Positions 43,596 through 51,072 of a DNA stretch of 64,000 bases are shown one piece after another. Made by a program: the position numbers and the translations under genes. Under the pieces are notes generated by a model. That model was given only the letters and a program-made list of their open reading frames with translations, had not been told where the DNA came from and made no database searches. Position 1 is the first letter of the stretch, and each line of letters opens with the position of its first letter. The DNA is from Candidatus Dadabacteria bacterium (lineage in GTDB: Bacteria; Desulfobacterota_D; UBA1144; Nemesobacterales; Nemesobacteraceae): the NCBI GenBank assembly GCA_009840385.1, contig VXNX01000013.1, forward strand, positions 671,221-735,220, in the 5' to 3' direction.

Positions 43596-44642
43596 GTGAA
43601 GCCCGCGATAAAAGGAAGGGGATCGCCGGAGAACCCGGCGGGAAGGTTCGAGCGGATCGACTTCGTTGCGGACGGGGAAGCGCCTGCAGCTGAGGGTGTC
43701 CCCGAGACCGTTTACTACAGGGACCGGACGAAAACCATAATCTCCTACAACCAGAGTCCCGACGTTTCCTTTGACGCGAGCGTCAATCCCTACAGGGGGT
43801 GCGAGCACGGATGCGTTTACTGCTACGCTAGGCCCACGCACGAGTATCTGGGGCTTTCCGCGGGGCTTGATTTCGAAACGAAAATTTTCGTCAAGCAGAA
43901 CGCCCCGGAGCTTTTAAGGAAAGAGCTTAGTTCGGCGAAATGGGTTCCTAAGCCTATAGCGATGAGCGGGGTCACGGACTGCTATCAGCCTGCGGAAAAA
44001 CATTTTCGGATAACGAGAAAATGCCTCGAGGTCCTGCGCGAATTCCAAAACCCGGTCGGCATAGTGACTAAAAACTATCTGGTGACCCGTGATCTCGATA
44101 TCCTCTCCGACATGGCCGAAATTGGCTGCGCCAGCGTGATCATCTCCGTCACGACCCTTGACGGCGAACTCTCAAGAAAAATGGAACCGCGGGCCTCGCA
44201 CCCCGAATACAGGCTAAGAGCAATAGCTAGGCTCGCGGATGCGGGCATTCCCGTTACGGTGCTTATAGCCCCGGTGATTCCCGGACTCACGGATCACGAG
44301 ATTCCGGCCATAATGAAAGAGGCTTCGGCCCGCGGGGCTCAGGACGCAGGTTATGTGATGCTCAGGCTGCCCTATGGCGTGGGCGATATATTCTCTTCGT
44401 GGCTCGAGCGTCACTACCCCGGCAGGAAGAAAAAGGTTCTCGGGCGGATCGAGTCGATGAGGGACGGGGAGCTTAATTCTTCTGAGTACAGTGTCCGGAT
44501 GAGAGGGAAGGGGATTTTCGCCGAGCAGACGGAGAGGATTTTTCGCGTCGCTTACGGAAAATTCGGCTTTTCGGGGAGAAAGGCGCCTCTTGACGTTTCC
44601 CGCTTCAGAAGGGGCGGAGCCGGTCAGCTTTCGCTTTTCTGA
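43596..44642 (+). CDS. Radical SAM protein, PA0069/SplB-like family, with C-terminal QLSLF
   Basis: About 348 residues from GTG 43596. An upstream in-frame TTG at 43563 lies within the lon terminator and is rejected. The radical SAM cysteines are in YRGCEHGCVYCYARPTHEY. Family blocks continue with FETKIFVKQNAPELLRKEL, IAMSGVTDCYQPAEKHFRIT, VGIVTKNYLVTRDLDIL and VLIAPVIPGLTD, as in Rv2578c/PA0069-type proteins related to spore photoproduct lyase. The function of this family is not established; a role in nucleic-acid repair is often suspected. The last five residues are QLSLF, matching the consensus motif that binds the DNA polymerase sliding clamp; I see this in the sequence but have no proof of binding. 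Confidence 0.87.
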   Translation: MKPAIKGRGSPENPAGRFERIDFVADGEAPAAEGVPETVYYRDRTKTIISYNQSPDVSFDASVNPYRGCEHGCVYCYARPTHEYLGLSAGLDFETKIFVKQNAPELLRKELSSAKWVPKPIAMSGVTDCYQPAEKHFRITRKCLEVLREFQNPVGIVTKNYLVTRDLDILSDMAEIGCASVIISVTTLDGELSRKMEPRASHPEYRLRAIARLADAGIPVTVLIAPVIPGLTDHEIPAIMKEASARGAQDAGYVMLRLPYGVGDIFSSWLERHYPGRKKKVLGRIESMRDGELNSSEYSVRMRGKGIFAEQTERIFRVAYGKFGFSGRKAPLDVSRFRRGGAGQLSLF

Positions 44643-44672
44643 TGCGCCGCCGTGAAATAAGGAGCCTACGGC

Positions 44673-45290
44673 CTACCTTGCCTTTTCAAGCTTGGCCAGC
44701 AGCAGCTTGATCTCCTTTGACTTTATTTTCATGCTCACCTTGTTAACGACGAACTTTGCGCTTATCTCCGTAACCACTTCGACTATCTCAAGTTCGTTTT
44801 TCTTAAGCGTTTCCCCCGAGGCCGTAAGATCCACTATTACGTCGCAGAGGCCTATTATGGGCGCCAGCTCAACCGAGCCGTAGAGTTTTATGACTTCCGC
44901 GGTTACGCCTTTTTTGTTGTAGAAGTCGCTTGCGATTTTCGGATACTTACTGGCGATCCGCAAGGAGGTCTTGCCCGATTTATCGAAGCCCCTCGGAGCG
45001 GCGACCACCATCTTGCATTTCCCTATTTTGAGGTCGAGGGGTTCGTAAAGATTGCAATCCTGCTCCATGAGGGTGTCCTTGCCGACTATTCCGCAGTCCG
45101 CGGCGCCGTACTCGACATAGGAGGCGACATCCGTGGGTCTCACTATAAGCAGCTTGATTCCCTCCTCTTCGAACTCGAATATGAGCTTTCTCGAATCCCC
45201 GATTATTTCCGTTATGTCTATCGAGGCTCTTTTGAAAAGCTCAACGGTCTCCTCAAGCAGTCTTCCTCTGGGCGTCGCTATCGTTATCAC
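44673..45290 (-). CDS. hisG: ATP phosphoribosyltransferase, short form
   Basis: A 205-residue short HisG, catalysing the first step of histidine synthesis from ATP and PRPP. It starts ITIATPRGRLLEETVELFKRA and contains ADCGIVGKDTLMEQ and CDVIVDLTASGETLKKN, the PRPP-binding block. At this length the C-terminal regulatory domain of long HisG is missing, so the enzyme normally requires HisZ, a HisRS-like partner, which is not in the window. It overlaps murA by four bases and would be made from a prmC-murA-hisG transcript. Confidence 0.93.
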   Translation of the reverse strand: MITIATPRGRLLEETVELFKRASIDITEIIGDSRKLIFEFEEEGIKLLIVRPTDVASYVEYGAADCGIVGKDTLMEQDCNLYEPLDLKIGKCKMVVAAPRGFDKSGKTSLRIASKYPKIASDFYNKKGVTAEVIKLYGSVELAPIIGLCDVIVDLTASGETLKKNELEIVEVVTEISAKFVVNKVSMKIKSKEIKLLLAKLEKAR

Positions 45291-46543
45291 TCTTTTTCCC
45301 TCCAGATGCTGGCTCCTACGGAGCGAAGCTTTTCATCAAGTTTCTCATATCCGCGGTCAAGATGATAGATTCTCGACACTTCGGTTTTGCCGGCGCCGCA
45401 GAGCCCGGCCAACACTAGCGAGGCGCTTGCCCGAAGATCGCTCGCCATTATGGGGGCGCCCCTAATTTCCCGTACCCCCCTTACCACGGCGCTGTTTCCC
45501 ACGAGCTTGATGTCCGCGCCCATCCTCCGCAGTTCAGCGGTGTGCATGAATCTCTGCGGAAATATGTTTTCCGTTATCACGCTCATTCCGTCGGCAACGC
45601 ACATGAGTATCATCATCTGGGCCTGCATATCGGTCGGAAATCCTGGGTAGGGAAGGGTGGAGAAATCTATGCTTCTTATCTCTCCCGTGCCCCGGACTCT
45701 GATAGAATCCCCGTTTTTCTCTATTTCCGTCCCGGTCTGGAGCAGTTTTCCCGTAAGCGCCCCCAGATGCTCGAATCTGCAGTTCCTTATCGTGAGGTCG
45801 CTTTCGTTAAGGGCGCCCGCTATCATCAGGGTTCCCGCCTCTATCCTGTCGGGCATAACCCTGTAGTCTTTAAGCGGACCGAGAGAGCTTGCCCCCGTTA
45901 TCGTTATTATATCCGTCCCCGCCCCTTCTATTTTCGCTCCCATCAAGTTGAGCGCGTTTGCGAGATCCACCACTTCAGGCTCGCAGGCGGCGTTTAGGAT
46001 GACGGTTTCTCCTTCGCAGAGGCTTGCGAGCAGCATTATATTTTCGGTTCCCGTAACGGTCGAGAGATCGAAGGGGACGGTGGTTCCCTCAAGTTTTTCC
46101 GCCGCGGCGCTCACGTAACCGTCTTCGAGGCGCACGGAAGTCCCCAGAATGCGAAGTCCCTTTATATGCTGGTCTATGGGTCTCTCCCCTATCGCGCATC
46201 CTCCGGGAAGAGATACCTCGGCTTTTTTAAAGCGGGCCACAAGCGGTCCCAGAACCAGAACGGAAGCCCTCATCGTCTTTACCAGATCGTAGGGAGCCTT
46301 GTAGTGGTCAATGGTGCTCGAGTCGACGAGCAGTTCTCCGTCTGTGTACTCGCATCTCGCGCCCAGGGTTTCGAGGAGCTTCATCATCGTCCGCACGTCC
46401 GCCAGGTCCGGAACATTCGAGATGGTATTCTCCCCGTCGTTGAGTATGCAGGCCGCCATTATGGGGAGCACGGCGTTTTTCGCTCCGCCGACCGTTATCT
46501 CTCCCGAAAGCCTCTTTTTCCCCTCTATTATTATTTTTTCCAA
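45287..46543 (-). CDS. murA: UDP-N-acetylglucosamine 1-carboxyvinyltransferase
   Basis: A 418-residue enzyme for the first committed step of peptidoglycan synthesis, transferring enolpyruvate to UDP-GlcNAc. The N-terminal block GGAKNAVLPIMAACIL and the loop SLPGGCAIGERPIDQHIKG, with the catalytic Cys (target of fosfomycin), are intact. Further blocks YPGFPTDMQAQMM and ITENIFPQRFMHTAELRRMG match the family. It overlaps hisG by four bases, and the upstream prmC gene runs 13 bases into its start. Confidence 0.95.
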   Translation of the reverse strand: MEKIIIEGKKRLSGEITVGGAKNAVLPIMAACILNDGENTISNVPDLADVRTMMKLLETLGARCEYTDGELLVDSSTIDHYKAPYDLVKTMRASVLVLGPLVARFKKAEVSLPGGCAIGERPIDQHIKGLRILGTSVRLEDGYVSAAAEKLEGTTVPFDLSTVTGTENIMLLASLCEGETVILNAACEPEVVDLANALNLMGAKIEGAGTDIITITGASSLGPLKDYRVMPDRIEAGTLMIAGALNESDLTIRNCRFEHLGALTGKLLQTGTEIEKNGDSIRVRGTGEIRSIDFSTLPYPGFPTDMQAQMMILMCVADGMSVITENIFPQRFMHTAELRRMGADIKLVGNSAVVRGVREIRGAPIMASDLRASASLVLAGLCGAGKTEVSRIYHLDRGYEKLDEKLRSVGASIWREKE

Positions 46544-47373
46544 GTCGCTTTCACTACCCTTCTTATATCGCCGATATCGGTTTCGAAACGTATGTCGGAA
46601 AAACCGTTTTCACGAACTATACCTTCTACGCTTTGCGCCTGCCCGGCTCCGATCTCGAGAAGCAGAAAGCCTCCTTCGCGAAGCGCTTTTGTGGCTGCGG
46701 CAGTTATTTTCCTTATATACGCAAGCCCGTCCTTTCCGCCGACAAGCGCGGAGCGGGGCTCATAGCACCTTATTTCCTTGGAAAGGCTCTCGTACTGCGC
46801 TTGGGAGACGTAAGGCGGATTGGAAATTATGATGTCAAACGAGGATTTTGCAAAGCAGCCAAGAAGATCGGAGTTTACAAACTGTATGCGTGCGCCGTGC
46901 GTGCGTGCGTTTTTTCTCGCTACCGAAAGTGCGGCGGCGGATACGTCCGAGGCGAAGACCCTGCAGCCTCGCGTCTCAAGAAAGACGGTTACGGCAATAC
47001 AGCCGCTTCCCGTGCCGAGGTCAAGAACCCGGGGATTTTTCATCTGCCCCGCGGTTTCTATGGCGAGTTCCGCGAGCGTTTCGGTCTCCGGTCTCGGTAT
47101 CAGGACGTCCGGCGTCACGGCAAAGGGCCTTGAATAGAATTCCCGCTCGCCGGTTACATACGCCAGCGGTTCTCCCGCGAGGCGCCTGTGAAGGAGTTTT
47201 TCGAACGCTTCTGCGCGCTTGGAACCCACGCGTCTTTCCGGATGGGCGTAGAGTTCCAGCGGGTCTGCGTCTAGGCTTCTTGCGAGTATCGCTCTTGTTT
47301 CTATGCCGGGGCACTCGAAACCGTTTCTCTCGAAGCTTTTTCTACCTTTCAGGTAAAGTTTTTTCAGTTCCAT
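46531..47373 (-). CDS. prmC: Peptide chain release factor N5-glutamine methyltransferase
   Basis: A 280-residue SAM enzyme that methylates the GGQ glutamine of release factors. The SAM site is VLDLGTGSGCIAVTVFLE near residue 120; the diagnostic NPPY motif occurs in FDIIISNPPYVSQAQY, followed by EPRSALVGGKDGLAYI. ATG 47373 was chosen; the frame remains open to 47760, but that upstream part overlaps the divergent maf gene and has no family similarity. prfA is not adjacent; instead murA and hisG follow. Confidence 0.93.
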   Translation of the reverse strand: MELKKLYLKGRKSFERNGFECPGIETRAILARSLDADPLELYAHPERRVGSKRAEAFEKLLHRRLAGEPLAYVTGEREFYSRPFAVTPDVLIPRPETETLAELAIETAGQMKNPRVLDLGTGSGCIAVTVFLETRGCRVFASDVSAAALSVARKNARTHGARIQFVNSDLLGCFAKSSFDIIISNPPYVSQAQYESLSKEIRCYEPRSALVGGKDGLAYIRKITAAATKALREGGFLLLEIGAGQAQSVEGIVRENGFSDIRFETDIGDIRRVVKATWKK

Positions 47374-47448
47374 TTGAGCTTGGATGAGTGTATACGCGAA
47401 AGACGCGTTTTCAAGTTTCAGGCTCCGGCCCGGAGGGGTTTTCCCTAA

Positions 47449-48060
47449 ATGCTTAAAAGCAGAAGCTTTATACTGGCGTCCTCTTCCCCGAGAAGGCGGG
47501 AGCTGCTCGCGAGAGTGGGTCTTGATTTCGAAGTGATTGAGCCCCGGGTGCGCGAGAGGGCCCGGGAGGGAGAGGGACCGCTTGATTTTGCAAAGCGCAT
47601 GGCCAGGGAAAAAGCGCTCAGCGTTTCCGGGAGTGTGCAGCGGGGGCGAATCGTCGTAGGCAGCGACACGGTCGTTTCTGTTTCGGGAGAGATTCTCGGC
47701 AAGCCCAAAAGCGAAGAGGACGCGTTTTCGATGCTGCAAAAACTTTCCGGAAAGACCCATGAGGTCATAACGGGCTTCTGCGTGGCGAAATCCCCCTCAG
47801 AGGTCATTTACCTGGGTGCCACCCGTACCGAAGTGCGGATGAAGTCCCTTGATAGCAAGGGGATGCGTCGGTACATTAAAACCGGGGAGCCCATGGACAA
47901 AGCGGGTGCCTACGCCATCCAGGGTGCCGGGTCCTGTCTTGTCGAGTGGATAAGAGGTTCCTACACGGGGGTCGTCGGACTCCCGCTTTTTGAACTGGTT
48001 TCCGTACTCTCGGGTATAGGTGTCGTGGAAGGTTTCAGTCCGGATGGGTTTGAAGAATAG
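47449..48060 (+). CDS. maf: Maf-family nucleotide pyrophosphatase
   Basis: A 203-residue protein that hydrolyses noncanonical or canonical nucleoside triphosphates to monophosphates. Motifs: FILASSSPRRRELLARVGLDF at the start, VVGSDTVVSVSGEILGKPKS, SGKTHEVITGFCV and DKAGAYAIQGAGSCLVEWIRGSY-type end (seen as DKAGAYAIQGAGSCLVEWI). The residue pattern fits the dTTP/UTPase branch as well as m7GTPase; this cannot be resolved by eye. It overlaps the start of the YggS gene by 17 bases. Confidence 0.92.
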   Translation: MLKSRSFILASSSPRRRELLARVGLDFEVIEPRVRERAREGEGPLDFAKRMAREKALSVSGSVQRGRIVVGSDTVVSVSGEILGKPKSEEDAFSMLQKLSGKTHEVITGFCVAKSPSEVIYLGATRTEVRMKSLDSKGMRRYIKTGEPMDKAGAYAIQGAGSCLVEWIRGSYTGVVGLPLFELVSVLSGIGVVEGFSPDGFEE

Positions 48061-48733
48061 AATAGACTGGGTGGAAGAGAGAATCGGGGAAGCGTGCCGA
48101 AGATCCGGAAGGAACCGGGGGGAGGTGAAGCTGGTTGCGGTCTCCAAGAAGTTTTCCATCGACGTGATTCTGGAGGCCAACCGGCTTGGGCTTTGTGATT
48201 TCGGGGAGAATTACGCCCAGGAACTTCGCGACAAGCAGAAGGAGGCCGGGAACCAAGCGGACGGAATGCTTCGCTGGCACTTTGTCGGGGCTCTGCAGAG
48301 AAACAAGGTTAAGTACGTTTTGGGCAAGGCGGATCTTATACACGCGGTTGACAACATGGCCCTTGTGGCGGAACTTGATAAAAGGGCCGCGGCTGCCGGA
48401 ATCTGTGTCCGGGCGCTTGTGGAGATAAACGGCGGCGAGGAGAGCAAAAACGGGATTTGCGGGGATGACCTTCGGGAGTTTCTCGAGAGCGCTTCCCGGT
48501 TCCGAAACGTTTCGCTTGAGGGACTCATGATAATGCCTCCTTACTTTGAGGATCCCGAGATGGGGAGGCCATGGTTTTCGGGACTTAGGGAGATGAGAGA
48601 CGAGGTAGCGGGGGAATTTCCGGCCGTACAGGAGCTTTCAATGGGCATGAGCAACGATTTCGAGGTGGCGATTGAAGAGGGAGCCACGATTCTAAGGGTC
48701 GGTTCGGCGCTCTTCGGTCCGAGGCCCGGGTGA
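48044..48733 (+). CDS. YggS-family pyridoxal-phosphate homeostasis protein
   Basis: A 229-residue PLP-binding barrel protein. The PLP lysine is in VKLVAVSKKFSIDVILEA; other family blocks are DFGENYAQELRDK, WHFVGALQRNKVKYVLG, ALVEINGGEESKNGI, GLMIMPPYFEDPE and LSMGMSNDFEVAIEEG, then LRVGSALFGPR. The family binds PLP and affects vitamin B6 and amino-acid homeostasis rather than catalysing a known reaction. ATG 48044 is within the end of maf; GTG 48020 is an alternative. It overlaps proC by four bases; a YggS-ProC-YggT order is common. Confidence 0.92.
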   Translation: MGLKNRIDWVEERIGEACRRSGRNRGEVKLVAVSKKFSIDVILEANRLGLCDFGENYAQELRDKQKEAGNQADGMLRWHFVGALQRNKVKYVLGKADLIHAVDNMALVAELDKRAAAAGICVRALVEINGGEESKNGICGDDLREFLESASRFRNVSLEGLMIMPPYFEDPEMGRPWFSGLREMRDEVAGEFPAVQELSMGMSNDFEVAIEEGATILRVGSALFGPRPG

Positions 48734-49557
48734 ATTTGAGAATGAAAAAGGCAGCGTTCATAGGAGCGGGGAACATGGCCGAGGCGATGATAAGGGGACT
48801 TCTTGCCTCGGGGAGCTTTAAGAAAAAGGACATAACGCTCTCAGACATAGACCCCGAGAGGCTCTCCTGCCTGTCGTCGCAATACGGAGTTGCGACTACC
48901 CCTGATAACAGGGAAGCGGTGAAAAAGTCCGACATAGTGATTTTCTCCGTGAAACCCCAGGTAATTCCTGCGGTCTGCACGGAAGTGAGAAACGTTGCCA
49001 CTAAAGACAAGCTCTACATTTCAATCGCGGCCGGAGTGAAGCACTCTTCCATAAAAAAGCTTGTAGGCAGGGATATAAAACTTGCCCGGGTTATGCCAAA
49101 TGCTCCGAGTCTGGTGCTTGAGGGGGCCTCCTGCGTTTATTTCGGGGAGGGGTTCTCCGTTGAGGAGGAAGATCTGGTTCTCACCGTCCTTGGGTCTTTG
49201 GGAAAAGCCTTTAGGGTTGATAGCGAAGGCGTTATGGATGCCGTTACCGCTCTTTCCGGAAGCGGCCCGGCGTTTGTGTCGATTTTCATCGAGGCGCTTT
49301 GCGACGGAGCGGTTAAAATGGGGCTTTCAAGAAAACTTGCCACGGATCTTGCCGTGCAGACGGTTCTGGGCACCTCGAAAATGGTTCAGGAGAGCGCCAA
49401 ACATCCGGCCGAGATAAAGGACATGGTCACATCGCCCGGGGGAACCACGGCAAGCGGGATTCATTCGCTTGAGCAGGGTGGTTTTCGGGCCGCTGTAATA
49501 TCTGCTGTCGAATCGGCAGCAAGACGTTCCGCGGAACTTTCAGGAGAGGAGGACTGA
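48730..49557 (+). CDS. proC: Pyrroline-5-carboxylate reductase
   Basis: A 275-residue NAD(P)H-dependent enzyme for the last step of proline synthesis. The dinucleotide motif is KAAFIGAGNMAEAMIRGLL. The C-terminal signature is DAVTALSGSGPAFVSIFIE, followed by VQTVLGTSKMVQES, SPGGTTASGIHSLEQGGFR. Start GTG 48730 overlaps the previous stop; ATG 48742 is possible as well. yggT begins two bases after the stop region, so the genes are tightly linked. Confidence 0.95.
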   Translation: MNLRMKKAAFIGAGNMAEAMIRGLLASGSFKKKDITLSDIDPERLSCLSSQYGVATTPDNREAVKKSDIVIFSVKPQVIPAVCTEVRNVATKDKLYISIAAGVKHSSIKKLVGRDIKLARVMPNAPSLVLEGASCVYFGEGFSVEEEDLVLTVLGSLGKAFRVDSEGVMDAVTALSGSGPAFVSIFIEALCDGAVKMGLSRKLATDLAVQTVLGTSKMVQESAKHPAEIKDMVTSPGGTTASGIHSLEQGGFRAAVISAVESAARRSAELSGEED

Positions 49558-49558
49558 C

Positions 49559-49858
49559 ATGGAAATATTAGGAGGCAATTTTTTAAGGGCCGTAGCGGAA
49601 GTGGTGGACATACTTCTTAGTGTCTACATATGGCTCATAGTGGGACGGGCGATACTCTCCTGGGTGAATCCCGACCCGTACAATCCCATAGTGAGGTTTC
49701 TTTACTCGGCCACGGAGCCGGTTCTGGGTTTTGTCAGAAGATACATGCCTCCCCTCGGGGGCTCAATAGACCTGAGTCCGATAGTGGTGCTGCTTCTGAT
49801 AGTTTTTATAAAGCGTGCCGTCGTAAACTCTCTTTTCCAGATTGCGGCCGGTTTGTAG
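49559..49858 (+). CDS. YggT family integral membrane protein
   Basis: A 99-residue protein with two hydrophobic helices, about 13-33 and 68-92. The first contains ILLSVYIWLIVGRAILSWVN followed by DPYNPIVRFLY and EPVLGFVRRYMPPLGG, which is the YggT signature. Members are found near cell-division and proline genes and are proposed to act in membrane or osmotic functions. The gene follows proC immediately. Confidence 0.88.
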   Translation: MEILGGNFLRAVAEVVDILLSVYIWLIVGRAILSWVNPDPYNPIVRFLYSATEPVLGFVRRYMPPLGGSIDLSPIVVLLLIVFIKRAVVNSLFQIAAGL

Positions 49859-49978
49859 TGGTTTACGAGCTGAATTCTGCTATTCCCGACATAGCGGTTT
49901 TTGCCTCGCTTGAAAAACGCTCTGCGGGCATATAGGATAGATGTTCTGGAAAATTTTTATGCAAGGAGACGTTGAAAA

Positions 49979-50638
49979 ATGAAAATTTCACTTCTGGGTG
50001 GAACGGGAGACATAGCGGAAGGTCTGGTTTTGCGGTGGTCGAGAGCTGGGCATGAAATCTACATAGGTTCTAGAAGCGAGGAAAAAGCGCTCGGCATAGC
50101 CGCGGGTCACGCGGAAACGCTTGATGGACTCGGCATAGAATCGAACATACACGGTATGGCCAACGCGGACGCCGCGGCGGCTTCCGAGATAATAATAATA
50201 AGCATTCCGCCCGAGTATGCGGCGGCCACTGTAGCGGGATGCGGAGACAGCATCACGGATCAGATAGTCGTAACCCCGGTAGTCTCGATGAAAAGGGAAG
50301 GCAAGACTTTTCTGTTCGATCCTCCCGCCCAGGGTTCTTCGGCTCTTGAGATAAAGGATGCGCTTCCCGAAACGGCGAGACTTGTGTCCGCTTATCACAA
50401 TCTTCCCGCAAATGAGCTTGCCAAAATAGACGAGGATCTTGATTATGACGTGGTCATATGCGGGGATGACGAGGGGGCAAAAGAAGTGGTCAAGAATCTT
50501 ACCGAGGAAATGAAGAATCTCAGGGTGCTTGATGCGGGTCCGCTAGAGATCTCCTCGATGATAGAGTCGCTTACTCCTCTTATCGTTAACCTTAACGTAA
50601 GGTACAAGCCCTCGCATTTTTCGGTCAAGTTCGTCTAA
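49979..50638 (+). CDS. NADPH-dependent F420 reductase-like protein
   Basis: A 219-residue Rossmann protein starting KISLLGGTGDIAEGLVLRWS followed by EIYIGSRSEEKA, the NADP-binding beginning of F420H2:NADP oxidoreductase. Later blocks are EIIIISIPPEYAAATVAG and VSAYHNLPANELAKI, with ICGDDEGAKEVVKNL, also in that family. If it acts on F420, the cell would make or acquire that deazaflavin; no F420 synthesis gene is in the window. It might otherwise be a relative using another cofactor. RBS AGGAGACGTTGAAAA precedes the ATG. No partner genes are adjacent. Confidence 0.8.
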   Translation: MKISLLGGTGDIAEGLVLRWSRAGHEIYIGSRSEEKALGIAAGHAETLDGLGIESNIHGMANADAAAASEIIIISIPPEYAAATVAGCGDSITDQIVVTPVVSMKREGKTFLFDPPAQGSSALEIKDALPETARLVSAYHNLPANELAKIDEDLDYDVVICGDDEGAKEVVKNLTEEMKNLRVLDAGPLEISSMIESLTPLIVNLNVRYKPSHFSVKFV

Positions 50639-50645
50639 GGCGCGG

Positions 50646-51065
50646 TCATTCTCCGATAATCTGGATGATTACCCTTCTAGTTCTGGGGCGGTTATCGAAG
50701 TCAACGAGCACTATCTGCTGCCAAGTGCCGAGCAGGGGGTTGCCCTCTGAAAACGGAACTGTAAGCGAGGGTCCAAGCACCGAGGCCCTTACGTGCGAGT
50801 GTCCGTTTCCGTCGCCCCATCTGGCGTTGTGCGCGTAGGGCATGCCCTCTGGCGCCATTCTTTCAAATGCGTCTTTAAGATCGGAGAGTACACCGCTTTC
50901 GTACTCTATGGTTGTTACGGCACAGGTCGAGCCGGCGACAAAGACCGTGGCCGTGCCCGAAGATAGTTCAGCCTTGGAAAGCTCACGGCTCACGTGAGGA
51001 GTTATGTCCAGTATGTCGCAGTCGCCTTGGGTGCTTATCGTGAATGATTTCGTTTCTACCGGCAT
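50646..51065 (-). CDS. YjbQ (UPF0047) family protein
   Basis: A 139-residue protein of the YjbQ family, which has weak thiamine-phosphate synthase activity in some bacteria, though its physiological role is unclear. It contains DILDITPHVSREL, VFVAGSTCAVTTIEYESG, HNARWGDGNGHSHVRASVLG and LGTWQQIVLVDFDNRPR, covering the whole family. The usual HTTAGI-type His is replaced by AGSTCA here, while the later His residues are kept. It lies seven bases after the metallo-beta-lactamase-fold gene on the same strand. Confidence 0.87.
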   Translation of the reverse strand: MPVETKSFTISTQGDCDILDITPHVSRELSKAELSSGTATVFVAGSTCAVTTIEYESGVLSDLKDAFERMAPEGMPYAHNARWGDGNGHSHVRASVLGPSLTVPFSEGNPLLGTWQQIVLVDFDNRPRTRRVIIQIIGE

Positions 51066-51072
51066 CTTGTCC

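Noticed and set aside
47374..47760. N-terminal extension of prmC
   Set aside because: It runs opposite the start of maf, has no family similarity, and the normal PrmC N-terminus begins at ATG 47373.
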